A stretch of DNA of 11,279 bases from Desulfobacteraceae bacterium (GCA_030638935.1 DAOWDR010000363.1:1-11279); one strand, 5' to 3'. Counted from the stretch's first letter, positions 1 through 7,125 are shown. Notes: generated by a model from the letters alone, not told the origin. Numbers and translations: made by a program.

Positions 1-1
1 C

Positions 2-1213
2 TTTTTTGGATCCACATTTTACAGGAAACACTTTGAAGAGGCCGGGGTTTTCCCGGGGGATATAAAATCCCTGGACGACCTGTTCCGCCTCCCCTTTACC
101 ACGGGTAAGGATCTCAAAAAAGGATATCCGTGGCCCCTGCTGTCGGTTCCGGAAAAAAAGGTGGTCAGAATCCATGCCTCCTCGGGCACCACGGGAAAAC
201 CAACGGTTGTGGGCTATACCCAAAATGACATAAATACCTGGGCCGAACTCATGGCCAGAAGTTTTTCAGCAGCAGGTGCCACTAATAAGGATATACTCCA
301 CAACGCATTTGGCTACGGCCTGTTTACAGGGGGCGTTGGAGCCCACTACGGTGCAGAAAAATTAGGGATGGCCGTGATTCCTGTTTCCGGGGGCAACACC
401 AAGCGCCAGATCACCATTATGCAGGATTTTAAACCCACCATCCTCAGCGGCACCCCTTCCTATATTCTGCATCTTGCAGAAGTAGCAGAGGAGATGGGGG
501 TTGATTTTAAGGATCTGCATTTTAAAGCAGGTATTTTCGGTGCAGAGCCCTGGACAGAAAATATGCGGGCGGAACTTGAGGCCAAACTCCATTTAAAGGC
601 AATTGATATTTACGGCTTGAGTGAGGTCATGGGGCCAGGGGTTTCCATAGAATGCCATGAAGAGCAAAAGGGTCTCCATATATTTGAAGATCATTTTATT
701 GTTGAAATCATTGACCCAAAGACAGAAGAAGTCCTTCCCCACGGAGAAACAGGAGAACTGGTTTTCACCTCAATCACCAAGGAAGCCTTTCCTGTAATCC
801 GGTATCGCACCAAGGATATAACCTCCTTGAATCCCGTTCCCTGTACCTGCGGCCGTACCCACATCAGGATGAACAAACCCTCGGGCCGAACAGATGACAT
901 GCTCATTATCAGGGGCGTTAATGTATTTCCGTCCCAGATCGAAAGTGTTCTCATGGAGACCAAACAAATTCTCCCACATTATCAGTTGGTTGTGGACAGG
1001 AAAAACAATTTGGATACCCTTACGGTAAATGTTGAAATTGATGAAAAATTGTTCAGTGACGATATCAAGGGCCTCCAGACAATGGAAAATAGCATTTCCA
1101 GCGATATTAAAGAATATTTAGGGGTATCGGCAAAGGTTAGGCTTGTGGAACCCAAAACCATCCAAAGAAGTCAGGGCAAAGCCGTCAGGGTAATTGACAA
1201 CCGGAAACTATAA
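2..1213 (+). CDS. paaK: Phenylacetate-CoA ligase (5' end cut by window edge)
   Basis: ATP-dependent ligase that adenylates phenylacetate (or a related aryl acid) and transfers it to CoA; cytoplasmic, ANL superfamily. The frame is open from base 2, so the GTG at 161 is an internal valine. It encodes 403 residues; the family is about 430, so roughly 30 N-terminal residues are missing. Visible motifs are the phosphate-binding loop SSGTTGKPTVVGYT just after base 161, IYGLSEVMGPG (A5-like), RYRTKD, CGRTHIR, SGRTDDMLIIRGVNVFPSQIE at the hinge to the C-terminal domain, and a near-terminal QGKAVRV containing the presumed catalytic lysine. Cysteines in IECHEE and PCTCGR could bind a metal (inference). 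The ACT-domain gene starts 17 bases after the stop behind a GAGGAG site, so the two are probably co-transcribed. In anaerobes this pair often accompanies indolepyruvate oxidoreductase and aromatic amino-acid degradation. The exact substrate cannot be told from sequence. Confidence 0.95.
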   Translation, partial: FFGSTFYRKHFEEAGVFPGDIKSLDDLFRLPFTTGKDLKKGYPWPLLSVPEKKVVRIHASSGTTGKPTVVGYTQNDINTWAELMARSFSAAGATNKDILHNAFGYGLFTGGVGAHYGAEKLGMAVIPVSGGNTKRQITIMQDFKPTILSGTPSYILHLAEVAEEMGVDFKDLHFKAGIFGAEPWTENMRAELEAKLHLKAIDIYGLSEVMGPGVSIECHEEQKGLHIFEDHFIVEIIDPKTEEVLPHGETGELVFTSITKEAFPVIRYRTKDITSLNPVPCTCGRTHIRMNKPSGRTDDMLIIRGVNVFPSQIESVLMETKQILPHYQLVVDRKNNLDTLTVNVEIDEKLFSDDIKGLQTMENSISSDIKEYLGVSAKVRLVEPKTIQRSQGKAVRVIDNRKL

Positions 1214-1230
1214 AGAAGAGGAGAACCCAT

Positions 1231-1661
1231 ATGCTAGCAAAACAGATATCCATATTTATTGAAAACAAAGAGGGCAGACTCGCAGAGGTCACTGCAATCC
1301 TCAGGGATGCCAATGTGAATATCAGGGCATTGTCCCTTGCCGACACAACTGATTTTGGCGTATTGAGGCTCATTGTCAATGACAATGAAAAAGCTGAAGC
1401 AGCATTGAAAAAGAAGGTTTTACCGTGGGAATAACCCAGGTACTTGCCGTTGAAGTCAGTGATGAACCAGGCGGACTGAACAAGGTGCTGGATCCTTTAT
1501 GCGAACTGGGTGTCAATGTGGAATACATGTATGCTTTTGCCAATCCCCAGTGCAAAAATGCCATCATGATATTCCGGTTTGACGATCCTAAAAAAGCATT
1601 GGAAATACTTGCAGAGAAATCAATCAAGGTGATCAGTGGAGAGGAGATCAGCAATCTTTAA
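1231..1661 (+). pseudogene. Tandem ACT-domain protein, frame broken by one base
   Basis: Small protein of two ACT domains, a fold that commonly binds amino acids; members next to paaK probably sense an aromatic amino acid or modulate the ligase (inference). The first part starts at ATG 1231, seven bases after GAGGAG (1218-1223), and reads MLAKQISIFIENKEGRLAEV through LRLIVND before an early TAA at 1432-1434. The second half continues in the -1 frame and ends at 1661 with KVISGEEISNL. Joining the frames at 1413 gives LKKEGFTVGITQVLAVEV, the expected family sequence, and a total of about 143 residues, which is the usual length. One missing A in the five-A run at 1408-1412 explains everything: with six As the frame reads Leu-Lys-Lys-Glu-Gly-Phe. 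It may be a sequencing error, a real mutation, or less likely programmed -1 slippage on AAA-AAG. There is no good separate ribosome site for the second half; GTG 1425 is an internal valine. Confidence 0.88.
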
Positions 1662-1675
1662 AAAATAAATGTTCA

Positions 1676-1717
1676 CCGTGGAGGTACAAAAAACAGATGA
1701 TTTTTGCACCTCCACGG
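1676..1717. terminator. Bidirectional hairpin terminator between convergent genes
   Basis: A 17-base-pair inverted repeat with an 8-base loop lies between the convergent ACT gene and histidine kinase gene. The left arm begins CCGTGGAGGT at 1676 and the right arm ends ACCTCCACGG at 1717. One position is an A-C mismatch in plus-strand RNA but a G-U pair in minus-strand RNA. The inner pairs are A/T, giving an A-rich to T-rich layout. No long U tract follows on the plus strand; the minus-strand continuation is A/T-rich. Confidence 0.7.
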
Positions 1718-1720
1718 CCT

Positions 1721-3763
1721 TTACGCTTTCGGATTCGCAACATCTTTGTCAAGGGGAAGCTTAATTAAAAAACTGGACCCTTTACCCGGGCCGGAATCCA
1801 CTTCAATATGGCCCTTGTGATTTTCCGTAATAATAAAATAGGAAACAGCCAGTCCCAACCCTGTTCCATCCCCCACATTTTTTGTGGTAAAAAACGGCTC
1901 AAACACCCTTTTCCTTGTATTTGCCTCCATGCCCGGGCCATTGTCCCTGATTTGAATGCAGATATAAGTATCTTCCTGAAATATTTTCAAAACAAAACAA
2001 GGAGAATCTATTATTTCCATGCTCATCATGGATTGGGCACCATTGGACAAAATATTAAAAAACACCTGCTGAAGTTCACTGGCTTTACAAAAAACCTTAG
2101 GCAATGCCTGGGCATATTTTTTTTTGATACCTATTTTTTTAAAATCAAATTTCTTTTTCAGATTATAATCGCTTTCAGCAAGTTCAAGTGTCTGGTCCAA
2201 CAAAAGACAGACATCTTCGGGAATAAAACCCGAGGAGCTTTTCCGGGAAAAAGACAGCATGTTCGAAACTATGGCAGCAGCCCGTTTGCCTGCATCCATA
2301 ACGGAATCAATCATTTTATAGATCTCCCGCTTGGCCATATAGGTTTCAAGGGCATCAAGTTCTATTCCAACCTCCCGGGCTGCAGCGATATTGGCAGGCA
2401 GCTTGGTTCCGAGCCGGTTTTGGATCACCTGGGAATTTTGCAAAATCCCGGCCAGGGGATTGTTGATTTCATGGGCCATACCTGCTGCCAGCCCGCCAAG
2501 GGATACCATTTTTTCCGATTGCACCATCATCTCTTCAAGCTTTAATTTTTCATCTCCCTGCTTTTTAAGACTCAAAGCTTCAATCAATGCCACTGCCATC
2601 ATTTCGGCAGATTCCTTGTCTCCTGCATCATACCCGTTTTCCTTTCCGGCAAAAGCCACGATTCCTTTCACCTTGGACCCAAGCTTTATGGGCACACCAA
2701 GAAAAGAGTCTATGGGAATATGGGCTTCAGGCATTTCCATAAAATCAGGATGGGAACCAGGATCATTGGATATCACGGAAACATCCTCGAGAATCACCCT
2801 GGACAGGATACCGTTGATAGGCTTCACCTTTATTACATTTCCCATTGTATGGTCGTCTGAGACCCCGTCAAAGATAGCCAAAATATCCAATTGACCGGGA
2901 TCATCTTCGGACAGTTCGCCGATAAAACAATACCTGCTGGGAAGAATTGTAAGGGCAATGGGAATAAATAATTCGGCAATTTCCCTATAGGAATGGGCAA
3001 GCATGGATTTTTGAAAAAATGTATTTACCGAAGAAATCACCATGCTTTGATGAAGAATTTTCTTTTCATTTACCTCTTTTAATTGAATTTCATCTTCAAG
3101 ATTTTTATTGGTCAACGCCAGATCGTTTATTTTATCCTGAATCGCATCCCGCATGGATGCAAAATTACGGGAAAGCTCGCCAACCTCTCCTACTCCATTT
3201 TGTTCAATTTCTTTTTCAAGATTCCCGGCAGCAATTTCAGATGCCGCTTGTGCCAGTTTGGTCACAGGCTGCATCAATTTATTAATCAGGAAAACAAGAA
3301 TAACTGCAAGGAGCAGAGTTATAGTAAAGGTAAAATACAGCATTTGGGTTCGAAATCCGGCAAGTTTTTTCTCAATCAGACTGGTGGAGTAGACCACCTT
3401 CATTTTGCCTAGTTTAATACCTTTGTGATAAATAAAAAAATTTTTATGGATATCAATACCATTGGCTTCAAATTCCCTCTTAAGATGAACGTCAAGGTCA
3501 ATATCAGCTTCCTTGACCTCGATACTTTTCATATTTTGATCATCAAAAAAGGTTTCCAGGTTAACCCTTAGCATCTCTTTATCCACATTATAAAGGGGTC
3601 TGGCATTAACAAGCCGCATCATATATGCAGCCTTATCAATTTTTGTACGGAGGCTTTGAAGTTCCAGGGTTCGAATTTGTTCGGTGATATAGAAACACAA
3701 GAACAGATTAATGATACTGCATGCAAAGACGACAACTGTGATAATTCTTGATCTCAGGCCCAT
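1721..3763 (-). CDS. Membrane sensor histidine kinase (HAMP-GAF-HisKA-HATPase)
   Basis: Inner-membrane two-component sensor of 680 residues. Order of parts: transmembrane helix about 7-27; extracytoplasmic region about 28-139 of no family I recognise; second helix about 141-163; HAMP about 164-212; a coiled-coil linker; a GAF-like domain about 245-400; HisKA with the H-box AHEINNPLAGI, phospho-acceptor His431; then HATPase_c with N-box NILSNGAQSM (Asn574), G1 DNGPGM (607-612), F-box FEPFFTT (621-627) and G2 GTGLGLAVS. All catalytic boxes are intact, so it should be an active kinase. There is no receiver domain and no response regulator in the window. ATG 3763 is the best start and leads straight into the first helix, though its ribosome site is weak. 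It lies 63 bases after the ParA-type gene on the same strand, with no terminator seen between, so it may end the PilZ-ParA operon. Ligand and output are unknown. Confidence 0.93.
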   Translation of the reverse strand: MGLRSRIITVVVFACSIINLFLCFYITEQIRTLELQSLRTKIDKAAYMMRLVNARPLYNVDKEMLRVNLETFFDDQNMKSIEVKEADIDLDVHLKREFEANGIDIHKNFFIYHKGIKLGKMKVVYSTSLIEKKLAGFRTQMLYFTFTITLLLAVILVFLINKLMQPVTKLAQAASEIAAGNLEKEIEQNGVGEVGELSRNFASMRDAIQDKINDLALTNKNLEDEIQLKEVNEKKILHQSMVISSVNTFFQKSMLAHSYREIAELFIPIALTILPSRYCFIGELSEDDPGQLDILAIFDGVSDDHTMGNVIKVKPINGILSRVILEDVSVISNDPGSHPDFMEMPEAHIPIDSFLGVPIKLGSKVKGIVAFAGKENGYDAGDKESAEMMAVALIEALSLKKQGDEKLKLEEMMVQSEKMVSLGGLAAGMAHEINNPLAGILQNSQVIQNRLGTKLPANIAAAREVGIELDALETYMAKREIYKMIDSVMDAGKRAAAIVSNMLSFSRKSSSGFIPEDVCLLLDQTLELAESDYNLKKKFDFKKIGIKKKYAQALPKVFCKASELQQVFFNILSNGAQSMMSMEIIDSPCFVLKIFQEDTYICIQIRDNGPGMEANTRKRVFEPFFTTKNVGDGTGLGLAVSYFIITENHKGHIEVDSGPGKGSSFLIKLPLDKDVANPKA

Positions 3764-3826
3764 TTATTTTTTCCCATGCAACACTTTATTAGAGCTTTCG
3801 GGCTTATCATTACACAGATTTATTGA

Positions 3827-4765
3827 TTAGACAAGGGCGGTATCATCCATGGTAACCTTTCTTACAAGGGCCCGGTAATCTGCCGAGGCAATGGAGCCCG
3901 GAGCAAATTCGAAAATTGATTTTCCAAAGGAGGGAGCCTCGGATAGGCTTTCACTGTATCGAATAGGGGAACACACATATTCCGGATATAATTTTTTAAG
4001 TTCGGAATACAGTGTTTGCGGCCCTTTTATCCGGGTATCTAAAAAAGTGGGGACAATATATTTTAAACTGATTTCCTTTCTATATTTCTGTATGGAACCA
4101 AGGCTTTTCATAAATTCAGAAAGCCCGTGCAAGGGCATTACTTCAAGGGCCACAGGCACCAATACTTCCGTGGCATAAAACAAAACATTGACGATCAGCT
4201 GGTCCCAGCCAGGAGAGGTATCTATAAGAATAAAATCATACTGACTCTCCAGGGGTTTCATGGCTTCAGCCAGGGTCCATTCAGCACCGAAACTTTTTCT
4301 GTCAATAATCCGTTTCACCCCTGCAAGGGATTTTCCACCACCCAGTATCCATAAATTTTTTCTGGCATTGACAACGCACTCCTCCGGAGTCAATTCCTTG
4401 GTCAAAAGCTCTGTTAAACCGGCCGTGGGTTTTTTCCCTAGAATATAGGAGGACTGTCCCTGGGTATCCGTATCCACCAGCAACACCTTGTACCCGGCCA
4501 GGGCAAGCCCTGCACCAAGATTAACACTGGTGGTTGTTTTCCCAACCCCGCCTTTGCTGAGGGTTACACAAATTTTTCTGGTTTTAGCCCTGTAATCCTC
4601 TTTTTCATCAGGGCTGTCATGCAACTGATCAATCAATACCGGAAATTTAAACTTGCAAGATCGACAGGTTGCAGAAACATTTTTTCCAGAATCAATATGT
4701 ACTTTGATTAGGTCTATATTTACTTTATGCTTTCTGGCACACTTCGGACAGACAACAATCACCAC
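3827..4765 (-). CDS. ParA/MinD-family ATPase with N-terminal zinc ribbon
   Basis: A 312-residue fusion. Residues 1-45 form a zinc-ribbon-like segment with two CxxC knuckles (Cys6/Cys9 in CPKCARKHKV, Cys34/Cys37 in CRSCKFKFPV), similar to the MJ0042-type ribbons at the start of several deltaproteobacterial proteins. Residues about 64-305 are a ParA/Soj ATPase: deviant Walker A KGGVGKTTTS (71-80, signature Lys71), A' motif DTDTQGQ (98-104), Walker B DFILIDTSPG (177-186), and a typical ending SEAPSFGKSIFEFAPGS then DYRALV. Such ATPases dimerise on ATP and position plasmids, chromosomes or protein clusters. No ParB gene or parS-like repeat is nearby, so an orphan positioning role is more likely than segregation (inference). 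GTG 4765 follows AAGGAGGG closely and overlaps the upstream stop by one base (TAGTG), so translation is coupled to the 101-residue protein. The next in-frame GTG (4762) is an alternative start. Confidence 0.93.
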   Translation of the reverse strand: MVIVVCPKCARKHKVNIDLIKVHIDSGKNVSATCRSCKFKFPVLIDQLHDSPDEKEDYRAKTRKICVTLSKGGVGKTTTSVNLGAGLALAGYKVLLVDTDTQGQSSYILGKKPTAGLTELLTKELTPEECVVNARKNLWILGGGKSLAGVKRIIDRKSFGAEWTLAEAMKPLESQYDFILIDTSPGWDQLIVNVLFYATEVLVPVALEVMPLHGLSEFMKSLGSIQKYRKEISLKYIVPTFLDTRIKGPQTLYSELKKLYPEYVCSPIRYSESLSEAPSFGKSIFEFAPGSIASADYRALVRKVTMDDTALV

Positions 4766-5070
4766 TATCCCTCCTTTTTCAATTCCTTAAGAATAGCATC
4801 AACAACAATACTTGCAATCCGTTTCATGGAAATAGGAGGACCGGTTTCAGGCGTTACCCTGACATGAACATTTGCCTTACCTTTCCAGATCTCAACAGAT
4901 ACATTGTCCTTTGAAATTTTCCAGGATTCCTCCGACTTAACAACTAATCTTTCCTTATCTATCCCATCAGTATTACGATAAATAAGACAATCTAATTCCC
5001 GGGTCCTGTTTGCAAACTCTTTGTCATCATGACCGAGAATGCTGTCCATGATATCTTTTTTTTTAGTCAT
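4765..5070 (-). CDS. Small hypothetical protein, 101 residues
   Basis: I do not recognise a family. It is soluble, charged and has no signal peptide or membrane segment. The start is Lys/Asp-rich (MTKKKDIMDSILGHDDKEF), the middle looks like alternating beta strands (SWKISKDNVSVEIWKGKANV then VHVRVTPETGPP), and the end looks helical (SIVVDAILKELKKEG). Its ATG overlaps the PilZ gene stop as ATGA (5067-5070) and its TAG overlaps the ParA-type start by one base. It is therefore almost certainly a real gene made with both neighbours, possibly as a partner or adaptor of the ParA-type ATPase (inference). Confidence 0.8.
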   Translation of the reverse strand: MTKKKDIMDSILGHDDKEFANRTRELDCLIYRNTDGIDKERLVVKSEESWKISKDNVSVEIWKGKANVHVRVTPETGPPISMKRIASIVVDAILKELKKEG

Positions 5071-5501
5071 TTTTCTTTCTTTTGAATCTTGCTTATGTTT
5101 CGATCATTGTCTTCAAGGGCCCGGGCCTTCATCTGTGAAAGAATTTCATCCAAGGCTTGGCTTTGTCCGGCCTGAAGTTCTAACCATTGCACCCCATATT
5201 GCAATGGACCGAACTCCGAGAATGAACAATGGATAACCTTTCCGGTTAGACCACTAATACTGGTGTTTGCCAGTATCAATTCACAATCAACCAAAATTTC
5301 ATCTGCTTCCAAATTTAGTTGACTATCAGGGCTGATACCAATTCCTCCCTGGCTGATATTGGACACTAAATACTTTTTTTGTTTAATAAGAACATGAACA
5401 GATTCATTTTCAGAAATGGGAACACGAAAAATTTGACGAACCAGTGTACTAGATTTTTCTCCCTCGGATATGAGTTGAAACTCAATTGACTCGTTTTTCA
5501 T
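5067..5501 (-). CDS. PilZ-domain protein (probable cyclic-di-GMP binding)
   Basis: Single-domain cytoplasmic protein of 144 residues. The PilZ signature is present: RQIFR matches the RxxxR half and SNISQGGIGI matches the D/N-x-S-x-x-G half, followed by strands ending in YGVQWLEL and a C-terminal helix that may be a coiled coil. Such proteins usually bind cyclic-di-GMP and change shape or partner. ATG 5501 is chosen over an in-frame TTG at 5540. The ATG has GGAAGGTGG just upstream, and the best promoter (-10 at 5524-5529) would start RNA near 5517, downstream of the TTG. It is the first gene of the cluster, overlapping the 101-residue protein by ATGA, so it likely links second-messenger level to the ParA-type ATPase (inference). 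Confidence 0.87.
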   Translation of the reverse strand: MKNESIEFQLISEGEKSSTLVRQIFRVPISENESVHVLIKQKKYLVSNISQGGIGISPDSQLNLEADEILVDCELILANTSISGLTGKVIHCSFSEFGPLQYGVQWLELQAGQSQALDEILSQMKARALEDNDRNISKIQKKEK

Positions 5502-5523
5502 TGGCCACCTTCCCCACCGGCAA

Positions 5524-5551
5524 ACTATAATTTTAGCCAAATTTATGACAA
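5524..5551 (-). promoter_or_regulatory. Candidate sigma-70 promoter for the PilZ-ParA operon
   Basis: On the minus strand, -35 TTGTCA (5551-5546, five of six matches) and -10 TATAGT (5529-5524, five of six) are separated by 16 bases. It lies after the atp terminator and gives an RNA start near 5517, leaving a short leader with the PilZ ribosome site. Pattern match only. Confidence 0.5.
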
Positions 5552-5622
5552 ATAATATACACCGCAGCCAGAAACATACCAGTTATACCAGGTCCGGGCA
5601 AGAAAAATCGGTAGCTCCCATT

Positions 5623-5662
5623 GAAAAACGAAAAGGTGCAGAGCTTAACAGCCCTGCACCTT
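5623..5662 (-). terminator. Rho-independent terminator of the atp operon
   Basis: On the minus strand the hairpin AAGGTGCAGGGC / GCTCTGCACCTT (12 pairs including one G-U, 6-base loop TGTTAA) is followed at once by TTCGTTTTTC. It begins about 28 bases after the atpE stop. The U-rich tail exists only on the minus strand, so this ends the atpZ-I-B-E transcript and isolates the PilZ unit. Confidence 0.85.
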
Positions 5663-5689
5663 ACGGTAAAGCTTATTTCGTCCTAGGGC

Positions 5690-5959
5690 TTAGTGTCCGG
5701 CTACTGCAGCAATAACGCCTTTCAGAGCAGGATGGGCATACATAAGGATCAAAGATACAACAAGTGCATAAATACAAAGAGACTCGATCATGGCAAGACC
5801 GATCAGCATATTAACCTGGATTTTACCAGCAGCTTCAGGGTTTCTTGAAATACCACTCATTGCACCAGCAAGACCCAGACCCTGACCAATACCACAACCA
5901 AATGCGGCAATACCGATTGCAAGACCTGCTGCCCATACACTACCAACTAGAAATTCCAT
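5690..5959 (-). CDS. atpE: ATP synthase Fo subunit c
   Basis: Proteolipid of the membrane rotor ring of F-type ATP synthase, 89 residues in a two-helix hairpin. Helix 1 (about 5-32) holds the glycine-rich GCGIGQGLG; the polar loop has RNPEA (39-43), which contacts F1 subunits gamma/epsilon; helix 2 (about 50-75) carries the ion-binding acid Glu59 in LAMIESLCIY. Gln26, Glu59 and Ser60 are the polar positions shared with sodium-type rings, but residue 61 is Leu instead of the Thr of Ilyobacter. The same Glu-Ser-Leu pattern occurs in proton-type cyanobacterial rings, so proton use is somewhat more likely. ATG 5959 has AAGGAG seven bases upstream. It is the last gene of the Fo cluster; a hairpin precedes it and a terminator follows. 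No F1 genes follow, so they must be elsewhere in the genome. Confidence 0.97.
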   Translation of the reverse strand: MEFLVGSVWAAGLAIGIAAFGCGIGQGLGLAGAMSGISRNPEAAGKIQVNMLIGLAMIESLCIYALVVSLILMYAHPALKGVIAAVAGH

Positions 5960-5996
5960 GTTTTACTCCTTATTACAATTAATTAATATAAAAATA

Positions 5997-6020
5997 ACGG
6001 GGCTTCTTCCAAGTTCCCGT
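5997..6020 (-). other. Hairpin between atpB and atpE
   Basis: On the minus strand ACGGG...CCCGT (5 pairs, with an inner CTT/AAG possible) lies in the 73-base gap and is followed by TATTTTTAT. It could be a weak terminator, or a processing/stabilising element helping make more subunit c than subunit a, as the ring stoichiometry needs. Function is inferred from position only. Confidence 0.35.
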
Positions 6021-6032
6021 AAAACAGCCTTA

Positions 6033-6722
6033 TTAATGAGCTTCCTCTATTGCGCCTGCAATGTACATGGTTGCCAAGAGAAAGAATACAAATGCCTGTA
6101 CCAGGGCGACAAAAGAGCCCAGGGCCATAACCGGAAGCGGTGCCAAAAACATACCGCCCAGGCCCAGAAGGATTCCAACAACCAGCTCATGACCTGCCAT
6201 ATTTCCAAAAAGACGGAAGGTAAGGGATAGAACCCTTGCAGAATGCCCGATAACCTCTATGGGAAAGAACAAGGGAATCATTGCAGGTACAGGACCTAAA
6301 AAATGTTTTATATATTTAATGCCATGCCTTTGAACACCAATGACATGACTCCAGGAGACTGCAATAAGTGCCAGTCCAAGAGTGGTATTGATATTGGCTG
6401 TGGGAGGGAAAAAAGCAGGGACAAGTCCCATGAGATTTCCCAAAAGAACAAATAAAAATATGGTTAAGACAAGGGGAAAGGATTTTCTGCCTTCGTCCCC
6501 TGTAACGGTTACCATGAACTCTTCAAGACCTGAAATCAGAACTTCAAATACATTCTGAGCAGTCTTTGGAACCATGGAAACGCTCTTTCCAGCAATCCAG
6601 CCAAAAAATATCAAGACAATCATAGCCAACCACATATAGGTAACATGTGGATTTGCAGCAGCCCACTCTTCCATTCCCAGCACTCCAAACACTGACGTTA
6701 GTAACAAATATGGATGTTCCAC
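6033..6722 (-). CDS. atpB: ATP synthase Fo subunit a
   Basis: Stator channel subunit of F-type ATP synthase, 229 residues, multi-spanning inner-membrane protein that carries ions to and from the c ring. The essential arginine is Arg170 in LTFRLFGNMAGHE, and the last helix has the conserved VQAFVFFLLATMYI with Gln209 and ends in AIEEAH. GNLMGLVP (95-102) is also typical. Length is normal for the family. The start is GTG 6722, preceded by AAGGAGG at a suitable distance and one base after the atpI stop, so it is tightly coupled to atpI. No defect is seen. Confidence 0.97.
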   Translation of the reverse strand: MEHPYLLLTSVFGVLGMEEWAAANPHVTYMWLAMIVLIFFGWIAGKSVSMVPKTAQNVFEVLISGLEEFMVTVTGDEGRKSFPLVLTIFLFVLLGNLMGLVPAFFPPTANINTTLGLALIAVSWSHVIGVQRHGIKYIKHFLGPVPAMIPLFFPIEVIGHSARVLSLTFRLFGNMAGHELVVGILLGLGGMFLAPLPVMALGSFVALVQAFVFFLLATMYIAGAIEEAH

Positions 6723-6723
6723 C

Positions 6724-7125
6724 TTATACCGCCTCCTTGAAAAATAATCTCGTTAACTCAAGCAATGTTGCCAGAAACATGCTTGCAACAACCACCGAAA
6801 GGCCCGCCAAAAGTCCTAACGGATGAACAATATGGTTTGATATAAGCAGAAAAATAAGTCCCCCGCTTATCGCAAATCGGATATAATATTTTACTAGAAC
6901 ATTCCCCACAAGGGAACGCCCCTTTTCTGAAACAACCTCGGGACTTAAATTATTAATAACAGTTTTCTTCAAAAGCTGAAAATTCACGGCTACGATCAGC
7001 CCGCCCAGCAAAACGCCCAAAGAGACCTTTGTCGGGGTTGTCATCAAAGCCAATGAACTGGTCGCCATCATCAGCAGCCAATTGGTTTTGGTAACAAAAT
7101 TAACAATTTTTTCAAGATCCTGCAT
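6724..7125 (-). CDS. atpI: ATP synthase subunit I-type accessory protein
   Basis: Small inner-membrane protein of 133 residues with about four hydrophobic segments (about 15-30, 34-52, 77-96 and 100-122). Between the second and third is a polar stretch LLKKTVINNLSPEVVSEKGR. Size, topology and position just before atpB fit the AtpI (ATP synthase subunit I) family, which is weakly conserved and thought to aid c-ring assembly or ion supply. ATG 7125 overlaps the atpZ stop by one base (TAATG), so the two are translated together. The assignment rests more on context and topology than on a hard motif. Confidence 0.85.
   Translation of the reverse strand: MQDLEKIVNFVTKTNWLLMMATSSLALMTTPTKVSLGVLLGGLIVAVNFQLLKKTVINNLSPEVVSEKGRSLVGNVLVKYYIRFAISGGLIFLLISNHIVHPLGLLAGLSVVVASMFLATLLELTRLFFKEAV

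Noticed and set aside
161..163. GTG as the start of paaK
   Set aside because: The frame stays open and family-like (FYRKHFEEAG and onward) back to base 2, so this is an internal valine and the gene runs off the window.
1808..2545. 245-codon plus-strand open frame
   Set aside because: It lies wholly antisense to the well-supported histidine kinase gene, has no family motif, and its composition follows from the kinase codons.
2391..3412. Several further plus-strand open frames across the kinase
   Set aside because: They overlap each other and the kinase coding region, and none has a recognisable domain or ribosome site.
1676..5662. Possible repeat family from the similar GGTGCA-containing hairpins at 1676-1717 and 5633-5662
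   Set aside because: Only a short core is shared; arms and loops differ. Both are explained as independent terminators.
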